This document shows, one piece after another, positions 8,869 to 17,404 of a DNA stretch of 64,000 nt; the first letter of the stretch is position 1; each line of letters starts with the position of its first letter. Below the pieces are notes generated by a model. The model ran no database searches. It was not told the DNA's origin and was given only the letters and a program-made list of their open reading frames with translations. The stretch is from Spiribacter roseus (GTDB lineage: Bacteria; Pseudomonadota; Gammaproteobacteria; Nitrococcales; Nitrococcaceae): NCBI RefSeq assembly GCF_002813635.1, contig NZ_CP016382.1, positions 1,054,001-1,118,000 on the forward strand. Direction: 5' to 3'. The position numbers and the translations under genes were made by a program.

Positions 8869-8932
8869 TTCAAGTTAAGTTTATCGCACAGAGTCCGGTC
8901 AGGTCCGCGATACCCAACAGGAGGAGAGGACG

Positions 8933-9586
8933 ATGGCGTCAGTCAACGCCGAGATGCCAATGCGGCGTCAGCGCCGCCGGCGCGGGTGGCTGCTGGGTGC
9001 GGCGGTTTTCGCATTCATTGCTGCTGCCGGCCTCGATACTGCGGTGGTTTCCATGGGCACGCCCGCCGACCAGCGCGAGGCGGCATTCGATCCGGTGGGT
9101 TTCGGCAACGAGCACTTCCCGCAGATCCGCGATTACGTCGTCGACAATGCCGTCGACGCCCGCATGCTGAGCGAGGCGATCGATGCCGACAGCAGCGCGG
9201 CGGCTGCCGAGTACGGCGTCAGCGCCGGCGTCGGCGCGATCATTCCGGTCCATTTCACCGGCACGGTGGGTGAAGGCAGCACTGGCGTCTTCAACGTACG
9301 GGTCGACGGGTTATCAGCCGGGCGCAACATCCGCGTGCAGACCGGTCCCGCCATCAACGGCACCGACCTGCGTGACGCTACGGGAACCATCCGCTTCGGC
9401 CAGTTCACCAACCAAATCGAGTATCAGGACGCTGGTTCGGGCATCAACAACGCCATGAAAGCCGCGGTGTTCGAGGACCTTGACCGCGAGGCACTCTCCG
9501 GCCGGACGCTCGAGGTGACTGGCGTTTTCCGCCTGATCAACCCCGATAACTGGTTCGTGACGCCGGTGGCGCTGGAGGTCCGGTGA
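8933..9586 (+). CDS. DUF2291-family membrane-anchored protein of the sugar ABC operon
   Basis: This 217-aa protein has an arginine-rich start (RRQRRRRG), one hydrophobic segment at ~residues 19-40, and an exported soluble domain. The block RFGQFTNQIEYQDAGSGIN is typical of DUF2291 proteins, which travel with ribose/erythritol-type ABC importer genes and have no established function. Many relatives are annotated as lipoproteins, but this sequence contains no cysteine at all, so it must be held by its N-terminal segment or released. AGGAGGAGAGG precedes the ATG at 8933. Its stop overlaps the GTG of the ATPase gene, so it is the first gene of the importer operon. A role in assembly or substrate handling of the importer is inference. 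Confidence 0.75.
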   Translation: MASVNAEMPMRRQRRRRGWLLGAAVFAFIAAAGLDTAVVSMGTPADQREAAFDPVGFGNEHFPQIRDYVVDNAVDARMLSEAIDADSSAAAAEYGVSAGVGAIIPVHFTGTVGEGSTGVFNVRVDGLSAGRNIRVQTGPAINGTDLRDATGTIRFGQFTNQIEYQDAGSGINNAMKAAVFEDLDREALSGRTLEVTGVFRLINPDNWFVTPVALEVR

Positions 9587-11100
9587 GCATGGCCGACAAC
9601 GTCGTACTCGCCGCGCGCCACATCGCGAAGTCCTTCGGCGGCGTCCAGGCCCTCAAAGGCGTCAACTTTGATGTCCATGCCGGCCAGGTCACTACCCTGT
9701 TCGGCGAAAACGGCGCCGGCAAAAGCACGCTGATGAAGATTCTCTCCGGTGTGATGCAGCCCACCGCTGGCGAGATTCTGCTGGACGGCAGCCCGGTGGA
9801 ATTCCAGTCAACCTCTGATGCCGCGCGCCACGGGGTGTCGATCATCCACCAGGAACTCAGCCTGGCGCCCAACCTGAACGTGCGCGACAACATCTTTCTG
9901 GGCCGCGAGATTGCCGGGAAGGGTGGTGTCGACTATGCCGAGGAAAGCCGCCAGACGCAGGCCCTGATGGATGATCTCGAGGAGGCCATCAACCCGCTTG
10001 CTCCGGTCGGCTCGCTACGGCTCGGCCAACAGCAGATCGTCGAGATCGCCCGCGCCCTCTCTGTGAACTCGCGCATCCTGATCATGGATGAGCCGACATC
10101 GGCACTCTCAGCCTCGGAGGTCGAGGTGCTGTTCGGGGTGATTCGCGAGCTCAAGTCGCGCGGAGTCTCCATTGTCTATATCTCGCATCACCTCGAAGAG
10201 GCGCTACAGGTCACCGATCACGCCGTTGTGTTGCGCGACGGCAACATGGTGGCGAGCGCGCCGCGAGACGAGATCGATCTTGCCTGGATCGTCCGCAGTA
10301 TGGTCGGCAGCCACTTTGATCTGGGCACGCCCCCGGCACTGGCCCTTGACACCGATCCGGTACTCGAGCTCCGCGAGGTCAGCATTCGCATGGAGGCCGC
10401 CGGCGGCAAGGCGGTGACCAACCTCAACCTCAGCGTGCGCCCTGGCGAGATCGTTTGCATCTATGGACTCATGGGCGCCGGGCGCACCGAACTGCTGGAG
10501 TGCCTGGCCGGCCGGCTGCCGGCGGAAAGCGGCCAGGTCCTTTTGCGGGGCGAGGATATCAGCGAGCTGACCATTCCCGAGCGCATCGACAACGGCCTTG
10601 TTCTGGTCCCCGAGGACCGGCAGCGCGACGGGCTGGTCCAGACCATGAGCGTGGGCCAGAACCTCTCGCTGGCCTCGATCGCCGACTTCTGTCGTCGGGC
10701 GTTTGTCTCGGACCGTCGGGAGCACGACATTGTCGATCGCGCCATGAAGGAAGTGACCGTCAAAGCGGACAGCCCCGATGCGCCGATTACTTCACTGTCC
10801 GGTGGCAACCAGCAAAAGGTCGTGATTGGCAAGATGCTTGCCACTCAACCCACGGTCATGGTCCTGGATGAGCCGAGTCGTGGCATCGACGTGGGCGCCA
10901 AGGGCGAAATATTCCGCCTGCTCGCTCAGCACGCTGAAAGAGGCCTCGCCGTGATCTATTCCACCTCAGAGGTGGAGGAATGCATCGCCATTGCTCACCG
11001 CATCCTTGTCATGCACCGCGGCCGCATTGTTGCCGAGTTCAGTAATAACACCACTAAAGAGGAGATCATGGCCGCCTCGGGCGAAGCCGTGATCGCGTGA
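9583..11100 (+). CDS. eryE: Sugar ABC importer ATPase (EryE-like, two ABC domains)
   Basis: This 505-aa RbsA-type double ATPase powers polyol import. The first domain has Walker A GENGAGKSTLMK (~residue 45), LRLGQQQIVEIARAL and Walker B ILIMDEPTSALS. The second domain has a degenerate Walker A, GLMGAGRTELLE, but intact LSGGNQQK and VMVLDEPSRGID, the usual asymmetry of this family. The GTG at 9583 overlaps the upstream stop; an ATG at 9589 is an alternative start. It lies between the DUF2291 protein and the permease. Substrate is inferred from the adjacent ery genes; in Rhizobium the erythritol importer is encoded by eryEFG. Confidence 0.9.
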   Translation: MSMADNVVLAARHIAKSFGGVQALKGVNFDVHAGQVTTLFGENGAGKSTLMKILSGVMQPTAGEILLDGSPVEFQSTSDAARHGVSIIHQELSLAPNLNVRDNIFLGREIAGKGGVDYAEESRQTQALMDDLEEAINPLAPVGSLRLGQQQIVEIARALSVNSRILIMDEPTSALSASEVEVLFGVIRELKSRGVSIVYISHHLEEALQVTDHAVVLRDGNMVASAPRDEIDLAWIVRSMVGSHFDLGTPPALALDTDPVLELREVSIRMEAAGGKAVTNLNLSVRPGEIVCIYGLMGAGRTELLECLAGRLPAESGQVLLRGEDISELTIPERIDNGLVLVPEDRQRDGLVQTMSVGQNLSLASIADFCRRAFVSDRREHDIVDRAMKEVTVKADSPDAPITSLSGGNQQKVVIGKMLATQPTVMVLDEPSRGIDVGAKGEIFRLLAQHAERGLAVIYSTSEVEECIAIAHRILVMHRGRIVAEFSNNTTKEEIMAASGEAVIA

Positions 11101-12155
11101 TTGCCATGGAGAACACTCAAACCATGACCCAAGCCCCCGTTGCGACCTCGGCCTGGCGGCGCTTCAACCCCGGCAGAATCCTGCTCCAGGGGCGAGCGTT
11201 TTTTGCCCTGATCACTATCATCGCGGTTTTCTCACTGCTGTCTCCCCATTACTTCACGATCAGCAACTTCCTAACCATGTCCTCGCATGTCGCCATCTTC
11301 GGCCTGCTGAGCGTCGGCATGCTGATGGTCATCCTGACCGGTGGTATCGACTTATCGGTGGGATCCGTTCTGGCGGTCTCCGGAGTGTTTGCGGGTTTCC
11401 TCATGCAGGGCATCGAAATCCAGTCCGCCGGCGTCATCCTCTACCCGCCGGTCTGGGCCGTCGCCATCCTGACCCTCGGCTTCGGCGCATTCATCGGCGC
11501 CATCAACGGGATCCTGGTGGCCGTGTTCAAGGTGCCGGCCTTCGTCGCCACGCTGGGCATGCTGTACGTGGCCCGCGGGGTTGCCCTGCTCATGACCAAC
11601 GGCCTGACCTACAACAACCTTGGCGGCAGCTCGGCGCTGGGCAACACGGGGTTCGACTGGCTCGGATTCAACCGCCTCGCGGGCGTGCCCATTGGCATCA
11701 TCATCCTTGCCGTGGTCAGCCTGCTGGCCGCACTGCTGATCTCGCGCACCGCTTTTGGACGCTGGCTTTACGCCACCGGCGGCAACCACCGGGCCGCCGA
11801 ACTCTCCGGCGTTCCCACCCGCCGCGTGACCATCAGCGTGTATGTGTTCTCGGGTATGTGTGCAGCCATTGCCGGGCTTGTGCTCAGCTCTCAGCTAACC
11901 TCGGCGGGCCCCACGGCCGGCTTTACCTACGAGCTCACCGCCATTGCCGGGGTGGTGATTGGCGGGGCGGCCCTCGCCGGCGGTCGCGGCACGGTTCGCG
12001 GCACGCTGCTTGGCGCCTTTGTCATCGGCTTTCTAGCCGACGGACTGGTCATCATCGGCGTCTCGGAATACTGGCAGCAGGTATTCACGGGCTCGGTCAT
12101 CGTGCTCGCGGTTCTGCTCAACTCACTCGAATACGGCGGGCGCAGGACGTCCTGA
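11097..12155 (+). CDS. eryF: Sugar ABC importer permease (EryF-like)
   Basis: This 352-aa RbsC-type inner-membrane permease has about eight to ten hydrophobic segments, a GGIDLSVGSVLAVSGVFAGF block and the later GTVRGTLLGAFVIGF block characteristic of ribose/xylose-type ABC permeases. It forms the channel with the double ATPase encoded just upstream and would work as a homodimer. The GTG start at 11097 overlaps the ATPase stop by GTGA; ATG at 11106 is an alternative. It is separated from the binding-protein gene by 106 bp containing an RNA hairpin. Confidence 0.92.
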   Translation: MIAMENTQTMTQAPVATSAWRRFNPGRILLQGRAFFALITIIAVFSLLSPHYFTISNFLTMSSHVAIFGLLSVGMLMVILTGGIDLSVGSVLAVSGVFAGFLMQGIEIQSAGVILYPPVWAVAILTLGFGAFIGAINGILVAVFKVPAFVATLGMLYVARGVALLMTNGLTYNNLGGSSALGNTGFDWLGFNRLAGVPIGIIILAVVSLLAALLISRTAFGRWLYATGGNHRAAELSGVPTRRVTISVYVFSGMCAAIAGLVLSSQLTSAGPTAGFTYELTAIAGVVIGGAALAGGRGTVRGTLLGAFVIGFLADGLVIIGVSEYWQQVFTGSVIVLAVLLNSLEYGGRRTS

Positions 12156-12213
12156 CGCCCGCACAATGACTTCACCGCCACTGAGACGGGGACAACCTCG
12201 CTGCGGAGGAGAG

Positions 12214-12231
12214 CCAGCCAAACCCGGCTGG
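12214..12231 (+). promoter_or_regulatory. Intercistronic RNA hairpin before the binding-protein gene
   Basis: CCAGCC and GGCTGG form a six-base stem around AAACCC in the permease-binding protein gap. No T-run follows, so it is not a classic terminator. In binding-protein operons such hairpins often stabilise the highly expressed binding-protein segment or shield it from decay; that role is inferred. Confidence 0.4.
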
Positions 12232-12261
12232 ATAATAAGCACCAACAGGAGATCAATCATC

Positions 12262-13209
12262 ATGCCCAATCCCCTCAAGCATATCGGCCGGGCCGTACTG
12301 GCCGGCTCCATGCTCTTTGCCGGTGCCGCATCGGCGGAGGGACTCGTTTCAATCATCGTGACCGATCCGTCCAACCCGTACTGGTACACCGAAGGCGAAG
12401 TCGCCCGGCAAACCGCCGAAGAACTCGGCTACGAGGCCAATGTCGCCGCCCATAACGGAGACACTAATGCCGAGAGCCGCCTGATCGACACGGCGATCAC
12501 CAACGAGTCGGCCGCGATCATCCTTGACCCCGCCAATGCCGATGGCTCGGTGGGTGCCGTGCGCAAGGCCGTCGATGCCGATATTCCGGTGTTTCTGGTC
12601 AATGCCGAAATCAACGAGGCAGGCCTCGCTGTGGCTCAGCTGGTGTCCAATAATGCCCAGGGTGCCGCCATCGGTGCCGCCGAGTGGGTCCAGCGTCTGG
12701 ACGGCTCGGGTGACTACGTCGAGCTTTTCGGCAACCCGGCGGATAACAATGCCGCAACCCGATCCAACGGCTACGAGACGGTTATCAGCCAGTATCCGGA
12801 TGTCCAGCGTCTGGCCATGGAGGTCGCCAACTGGGACCGCACCGAGGGCTACAACAAGATGGCAGCCATGCTGCAGGCCAATCCTGACATTGACGCCGTA
12901 ATCTCGGGCAACGACGAAATGGCGCTGGGAGCCATCGCGGTGCTCAAGGAGCGCGGACAGCTCGATGAAGTGATGGTCGGTGGTTTCGACGGCTCGCCGG
13001 ATGCGGTCGATGCAATCAAGGCCGGCGAGATGGCCTATACGGTCCTCCAGCCCGTAGCTGTATTTGCTGAAGAGGCTGTGCGTCAGGCGGACTACTACAT
13101 CCGCAACGGCGAGCCCATGGTGGACGAAGAAAAGCAGCTCTTTGACTGCATTCTCATCACCGCGGACAACGTGGATCAGTACACCGCACCGTTCGTTCTC
13201 TCCGACTGA
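12262..13209 (+). CDS. eryG: Periplasmic polyol-binding protein (EryG-like)
   Basis: This 315-aa type I periplasmic binding protein of the ribose-binding family has a signal peptide ending near AGAASA|EG at ~residue 26. SNPYWYTEGEVARQTAEELG, AAIILDPANADGS and VGGFDGSPDAVDAIKAGEM are typical family blocks. It captures the substrate for the EryE/EryF importer. I start it at ATG 12262 because ACAGGAG lies nine bases upstream and the signal peptide begins there, although the frame is open from 12166. A strong terminator follows directly. Erythritol as ligand is inferred from context; related polyols are possible. Confidence 0.92.
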   Translation: MPNPLKHIGRAVLAGSMLFAGAASAEGLVSIIVTDPSNPYWYTEGEVARQTAEELGYEANVAAHNGDTNAESRLIDTAITNESAAIILDPANADGSVGAVRKAVDADIPVFLVNAEINEAGLAVAQLVSNNAQGAAIGAAEWVQRLDGSGDYVELFGNPADNNAATRSNGYETVISQYPDVQRLAMEVANWDRTEGYNKMAAMLQANPDIDAVISGNDEMALGAIAVLKERGQLDEVMVGGFDGSPDAVDAIKAGEMAYTVLQPVAVFAEEAVRQADYYIRNGEPMVDEEKQLFDCILITADNVDQYTAPFVLSD

Positions 13210-13219
13210 GTCAAGCCAC

Positions 13220-13258
13220 GGGGTACCGGCGCAACCGCCCGGTGCCCCCTTCTTTTTT
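13220..13258 (+). terminator. Strong rho-independent terminator after eryG
   Basis: GGGGTACCGG (13220-13229) pairs with CCGGTGCCCC (13239-13248) in a ten-pair stem with one G-T wobble and a nine-base loop, followed by CTTCTTTTTT. It separates the importer operon from the second kinase 24 bp further on, either as a full stop or as an attenuator. Confidence 0.85.
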
Positions 13259-13281
13259 CCCTCCGCCGAGGGGCATATTCC

Positions 13282-14802
13282 ATGGCCTGCCTGCTGGGTA
13301 TCGACAACGGACTGACCGTCACCAAGGCGGTAGTCTTTGATGAACAGGGCACGCCGCTGGCGGTTTGCCGCGAGCGCGTCCCGCAATCCGTCCCGCAGCC
13401 TCATCATGTCGAGCGCGATATGCGTGTGCTTTGGGACGCGACCGCTCGCGCCATCCACGCCGCCATCACTCAGTCCGGTCGCGCGCCCGGCGAAATCGTC
13501 GCGGTGGCCGTCACGGCGCACGGCGATGGCCTCTATCTGGTCGACGCCCACGGCGATGCGCTGGGCCCGGGCATCCTGTCGCTGGACAGTCGCGCCGGCT
13601 CAACGCTAAGCAAGTGGAAGGCAACCGGGGTATCCGATCGCGCACTGGCGCTTTCTGGGCAGCAGCCCCACGTATCCGCGGCATCCACGCTGCTGGCCTG
13701 GATCCGCGATCACGACCCTGCCCGCTATGCGCGCATCGGTCATGTGCTGGGCTGCAAGGACTGGCTGCGCCTTTGCCTGACCGGTCAGGCCGGCATGGAT
13801 CGCACCGAGGCCAGCACCGCCTTCACCGATGTAAACACCCAGACCTATAGTCCCGAGCTGCTTGAGCAGCTGGGACTGTTGGAGTTGCAAGGCTGCCTGC
13901 CGCCCATCCACCACCCGGCCGCGGTGGCGGGTCACATCACCACCGCTGCGGCGGCGCGCACGGGCCTGCTAGCCGGCACGCCGGTGGCTACCGGTTTGCA
14001 TGATGTCACCGCCTCAGCCCTCGGTATCGGCGCTCACCGCGCGGATGTTGTCGGCATCGTGGCCGGCACCTACTCGATCAACGAGGTGGTATCGACGGCA
14101 CCGGTTACCGACCCTCGCTGGTTTTGCCGCAGCGCCATCCAGCCCGGACAATGGAACAATATGGCCATTTCCCCGGCGTCCGCCACCAATTACGACTGGT
14201 TCATCGATACGCTTTGCACCGGCGAGCGCGAAGCCGCCGAGTCCGAGGGCATCAGTGTCCACAAGCACCTCTCACCCGAGATTGCCCGCGCGCTGGCGCA
14301 GCCATCGACGCTGCTCTATCACCCCTATCTATACGGATCACCCCACGGCGCCGTTGCCTCGGCGGGTTTTCTGGGCCTGCACGGCTGGCACGACCGCGGT
14401 GACATGCTCGCGGCGGTCCTTGAGGGCGTTGCCTTCAACCACCGTGTTCACGTTGACGCACTGCGGGAGGGCTTTTCTGCCACGGACATTCGCCTGACCG
14501 GCGGGATATCCCGCAATCCCCTGATCGCCCAGCTCTTCGCCGATGTCCTTGGGCTTCCCGTCACGGTGTCGGCCACCGACGAGGCGGCCGCCTGGGGAGC
14601 CGCCCTTTGCGCTGGCGCGGCGGTGGGCCTGTACGACGATGTCCAGAGTGATCCCCGCGACATGCAGGCGCTCGACACTCGGTTCGAGCCCGATCCCGTC
14701 CAGCAGACGATCCGCGATGGGCGCTACCGGATCCACCAGCAAATCGCTCAGGGCCTTATGCCCCACTGGGAAAGCCTGGCCAGCCTCGAAACACTGCAAT
14801 GA
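13282..14802 (+). CDS. FGGY-family carbohydrate kinase of unknown substrate (LyxK-like)
   Basis: This 506-aa kinase has the FGGY layout: LLGIDNGLTVTKAVVFDEQG at the N-terminus, GDGLYLVDAHGD, CKDWLRLCLTG, and IRLTGGISRNPLIAQLF with EAAAWGAALCAGAAVGLYDD in the C-terminal ATPase half. Spacing and blocks such as ARYARIGHVLGCKDWLRLCL remind me of E. coli L-xylulokinase LyxK more than of EryA. It starts at ATG 13282 with GAGGGG upstream and overlaps the next gene by ATGA. Because its partner is a GlpD-like polyol-phosphate dehydrogenase, a polyol (threitol, arabitol, xylitol, glycerol or similar) is a likelier substrate than a ketose; this is inference. Confidence 0.85.
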   Translation: MACLLGIDNGLTVTKAVVFDEQGTPLAVCRERVPQSVPQPHHVERDMRVLWDATARAIHAAITQSGRAPGEIVAVAVTAHGDGLYLVDAHGDALGPGILSLDSRAGSTLSKWKATGVSDRALALSGQQPHVSAASTLLAWIRDHDPARYARIGHVLGCKDWLRLCLTGQAGMDRTEASTAFTDVNTQTYSPELLEQLGLLELQGCLPPIHHPAAVAGHITTAAAARTGLLAGTPVATGLHDVTASALGIGAHRADVVGIVAGTYSINEVVSTAPVTDPRWFCRSAIQPGQWNNMAISPASATNYDWFIDTLCTGEREAAESEGISVHKHLSPEIARALAQPSTLLYHPYLYGSPHGAVASAGFLGLHGWHDRGDMLAAVLEGVAFNHRVHVDALREGFSATDIRLTGGISRNPLIAQLFADVLGLPVTVSATDEAAAWGAALCAGAAVGLYDDVQSDPRDMQALDTRFEPDPVQQTIRDGRYRIHQQIAQGLMPHWESLASLETLQ

Positions 14803-14822
14803 CAAAGGAGGCCCAGGCCCCA

Positions 14823-16478
14823 ATGCGTGACGAAACCTTCGACGTCATCATCATCGGTGCCGGTATCAACGGCGCGGGTGTCTTTCGCGATCTCTGCGAA
14901 CAGGGCCTGCGCTGCCTGATCGTGGACAAGGGGGATTTCGGCGCAGGCACCTCAGCCGCTCCCTCGCGGCTGATTCACGGTGGCCTCAAATACCTCGAGA
15001 CCGCAGAGCTGCGTCTGGTCGCCGAATCCACCCACGAGCGCAATCGGCTGCTTCGCAATGCCCCGCACGTGGTCCACCCCCTGCCCTCTCTACTGCCGGC
15101 GTTTTCATGGTTGCGCGGGACCGGGGCGGCGCTGCAGACCCTGTTCGGCGCCACCAATGCCCCCCGCAGCCGCGGTGCCTTGCTAGTCAAGATCGGACTG
15201 AGCCTTTATGACTTCTATGGCGCCCGCGACCGGGTGATGCCGCGGCATCGGCTGTTCAGCCGACGTACGGCGCGGCAGATGATTCCTGCGCTCACCCGGC
15301 GGGTGAGCGCCGCCGGCCTCTACTATGATGCCGTGGTGACCGCACCGGAGCGCATGGTCTTCGAGCTGATCGAGGACGGACTCGCCGCGCAGCCGGCATC
15401 AATGGCCTGCAACTGGACACCACTGCGGAGCTGCGACGGGGCTAGGCTTGTGTTTGACCGCCCGGATGGGACAACCCTCGAGGCACGCGGGCGGACCGTG
15501 ATCAACGCCGCCGGTCCCTGGATCGATGCCGTGAATGCCCGCCTTGGGGAGCCTACCCGCTTGATCGGCGGTGCCAAAGGCTCGCACATCCTGCTTGATC
15601 ACGACGAGCTGCTCCGACAGCTGGACGGGCGAATGATTTATTTTGAGGCAGACGATGGGCGCATCTGTCTCGTCTTTCCCTACAACGGCCGCGCCCTGGT
15701 GGGGTCGACCGATCAACCAGCGGCGGATCCGGATAACGTGCGCTGCGATGATGACGAGGTCGAGTACTTTCTCGACAGCCTGCGCAAGCTGCTACCCGGG
15801 CTGACCTTCTCGCGTGATCAAATCCTCTACCGCTACAGCGGCATCCGCCCACTGCCCAACAGCGACTCCGACGACCCGAGTCTGATCAGTCGCGACCACT
15901 CCATGCCGCGGCTCCCGGCGAGCGGCGATCGGCCGTTTTCGGTGCTGTCGCTGGTGGGGGGCAAATGGACCACCTTTCGCGCATTCGCCGAGCAAGTGAG
16001 TGACCATGTCCTGGAGGAGCTGGGCGCGGCCCGGCGCAGGCATACGCGAGACCTGGCCATCGGCGGCGGACATGCCTTTCCCGCCGATGCCAACGCCCGG
16101 ACGACCTGGCTGAGTGCCCTCGAATCGGACACGGGCCTTACCGGTTCACGTCTGAATATCCTACTGGAGCGCTATGGCACCCGAGCGGCGGTCATTGCTG
16201 CTCACGAGGCGACGTCATCAACAGTCACCATCGACGGCGCACGGACGCATACCGAGGCCGAGATTGACTGGCTCGCGAGAAACGAGCGCATCGAGCACCT
16301 CGAGGACATCGTGCTACGGCGCACCCTGCTCGCCATCACCGGTCAACTGACGCGGGCCGGACTCGTTCAGGTGGCGCGCGTCACCGCTGCTGCGTGCGGC
16401 TGGGACGAACAGCGCACCCGGGCCGAGGTGGATCAGACCTTAGATGGCCTGCGCCGCAGGCATTCGGTGGAGCTTTGA
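14823..16478 (+). CDS. Second GlpD-family FAD-dependent polyol-phosphate dehydrogenase
   Basis: This ~551-aa flavoprotein belongs to the glycerol-3-phosphate dehydrogenase family: DVIIIGAGINGAGVFRDLC near residue 7, GTSAAPSRLIHGGLKYLE, GPWIDAVNARLGEP, GKWTTFRAFAEQ and DIVLRRTLLAI in order. It is somewhat longer than EryB and E. coli GlpD (~500 aa). I prefer ATG 14823 because AAAGGAGG (14804-14811) lies 11 bases upstream; ATG 14799, overlapping the kinase stop, is the alternative. It should oxidise the phosphorylated product of the adjacent kinase and pass electrons to quinone. True glycerol-3-phosphate dehydrogenase function is possible, but no glycerol facilitator or canonical glycerol kinase is adjacent. 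Confidence 0.85.
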   Translation: MRDETFDVIIIGAGINGAGVFRDLCEQGLRCLIVDKGDFGAGTSAAPSRLIHGGLKYLETAELRLVAESTHERNRLLRNAPHVVHPLPSLLPAFSWLRGTGAALQTLFGATNAPRSRGALLVKIGLSLYDFYGARDRVMPRHRLFSRRTARQMIPALTRRVSAAGLYYDAVVTAPERMVFELIEDGLAAQPASMACNWTPLRSCDGARLVFDRPDGTTLEARGRTVINAAGPWIDAVNARLGEPTRLIGGAKGSHILLDHDELLRQLDGRMIYFEADDGRICLVFPYNGRALVGSTDQPAADPDNVRCDDDEVEYFLDSLRKLLPGLTFSRDQILYRYSGIRPLPNSDSDDPSLISRDHSMPRLPASGDRPFSVLSLVGGKWTTFRAFAEQVSDHVLEELGAARRRHTRDLAIGGGHAFPADANARTTWLSALESDTGLTGSRLNILLERYGTRAAVIAAHEATSSTVTIDGARTHTEAEIDWLARNERIEHLEDIVLRRTLLAITGQLTRAGLVQVARVTAAACGWDEQRTRAEVDQTLDGLRRRHSVEL

Positions 16479-16545
16479 TGATCGTCGTGCAACCGCCGGG
16501 TACAGCGGCTATCCTGCGAGGAGATCCAAACCAAGGACCCCTCGT

Positions 16546-17391
16546 ATGGCCATGACGGGCACGCAGTCCAACGACGCGCTGGATGCACTGTTCAGTGAGA
16601 AGGCACCCGCGGACAGTCGACGCGCAAAGCAGCTCGATCGCCGCCAGAAGATCACCGAAGCGGTGATGGCCGAGGGCTCTGTGCGGATCGAGGATATCAC
16701 CGAGCGCTTCGACATCAGTCTGATGACCGCTCATCGCGATATCGATGAGCTTGTCGCTCGCGGGCTGTTACGAAAGTATCGCGGATTGGTATCAGCCGCG
16801 CCCACATCGCTGATCGAGGCCAGCGATGTCTACCGTGCCGCCCGCCAGCAGAGCGAAAAACGCGCGCTGGCGGAACTGGCCATGGAGTTCATCGACTCTG
16901 GCCAGGCACTTTTGATGGATGACAGCACGACAGTGCTGCAGATGGCCCCCTTGCTGGGCGAAAAAACTCCGCTGACTGTCATTACCAACTCGCTGACGCT
17001 GATGAATGCAGTCAATGAGATCCGCGACCTCGAGCTGATCGGCCTTGGGGGGCGCTTCCACAACTGGTGCAATGCATTCATCGGGCCGGTGACGCGCCAC
17101 GAAATCAGCCGTTTCATGGCCGACACCTACCTGCTGTCCACCTCTGCGATCATGCGTGGACAACTTTTCCATCAATCCCCGGAAATGGTCGAGACCAAGC
17201 GCGCCATGTTCGAGGCTGCTCAACGGCGCATCCTGATGGCTGATCATGTCAAGTTCGAGCAGCGTGCGCTGTACCACCTCGCCAATATTTCGGAATTCGA
17301 CGTCGTTATCGTCGACGATCAAGTCGATGCCCAGAGCCTTGCCATGCTGAACGAGGCGGACGTCGAGCTGCATATCGCCAGGACGCATTAA
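16546..17391 (+). CDS. DeoR/GlpR-family transcriptional regulator
   Basis: This 281-aa protein has an N-terminal DeoR-type winged helix (~residues 30-80, RRQKITEAVMAEGSVRIEDI then DISLMTAHRDIDELVARGLL) and a C-terminal sugar-phosphate sensing domain with LLMDDSTTVLQM, LTVITNSLTLMN and GLGGRFHNW. The start is ATG 16546 with AAGGAC seven bases upstream; an upstream open stretch to 16444 overlaps the dehydrogenase. As last gene of the kinase-dehydrogenase unit it probably regulates that unit in response to the phosphorylated intermediate, separately from EryD. Effector and operator are unknown. Confidence 0.88.
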   Translation: MAMTGTQSNDALDALFSEKAPADSRRAKQLDRRQKITEAVMAEGSVRIEDITERFDISLMTAHRDIDELVARGLLRKYRGLVSAAPTSLIEASDVYRAARQQSEKRALAELAMEFIDSGQALLMDDSTTVLQMAPLLGEKTPLTVITNSLTLMNAVNEIRDLELIGLGGRFHNWCNAFIGPVTRHEISRFMADTYLLSTSAIMRGQLFHQSPEMVETKRAMFEAAQRRILMADHVKFEQRALYHLANISEFDVVIVDDQVDAQSLAMLNEADVELHIARTH

Positions 17392-17404
17392 TCGCAGGGC
17401 GAGT

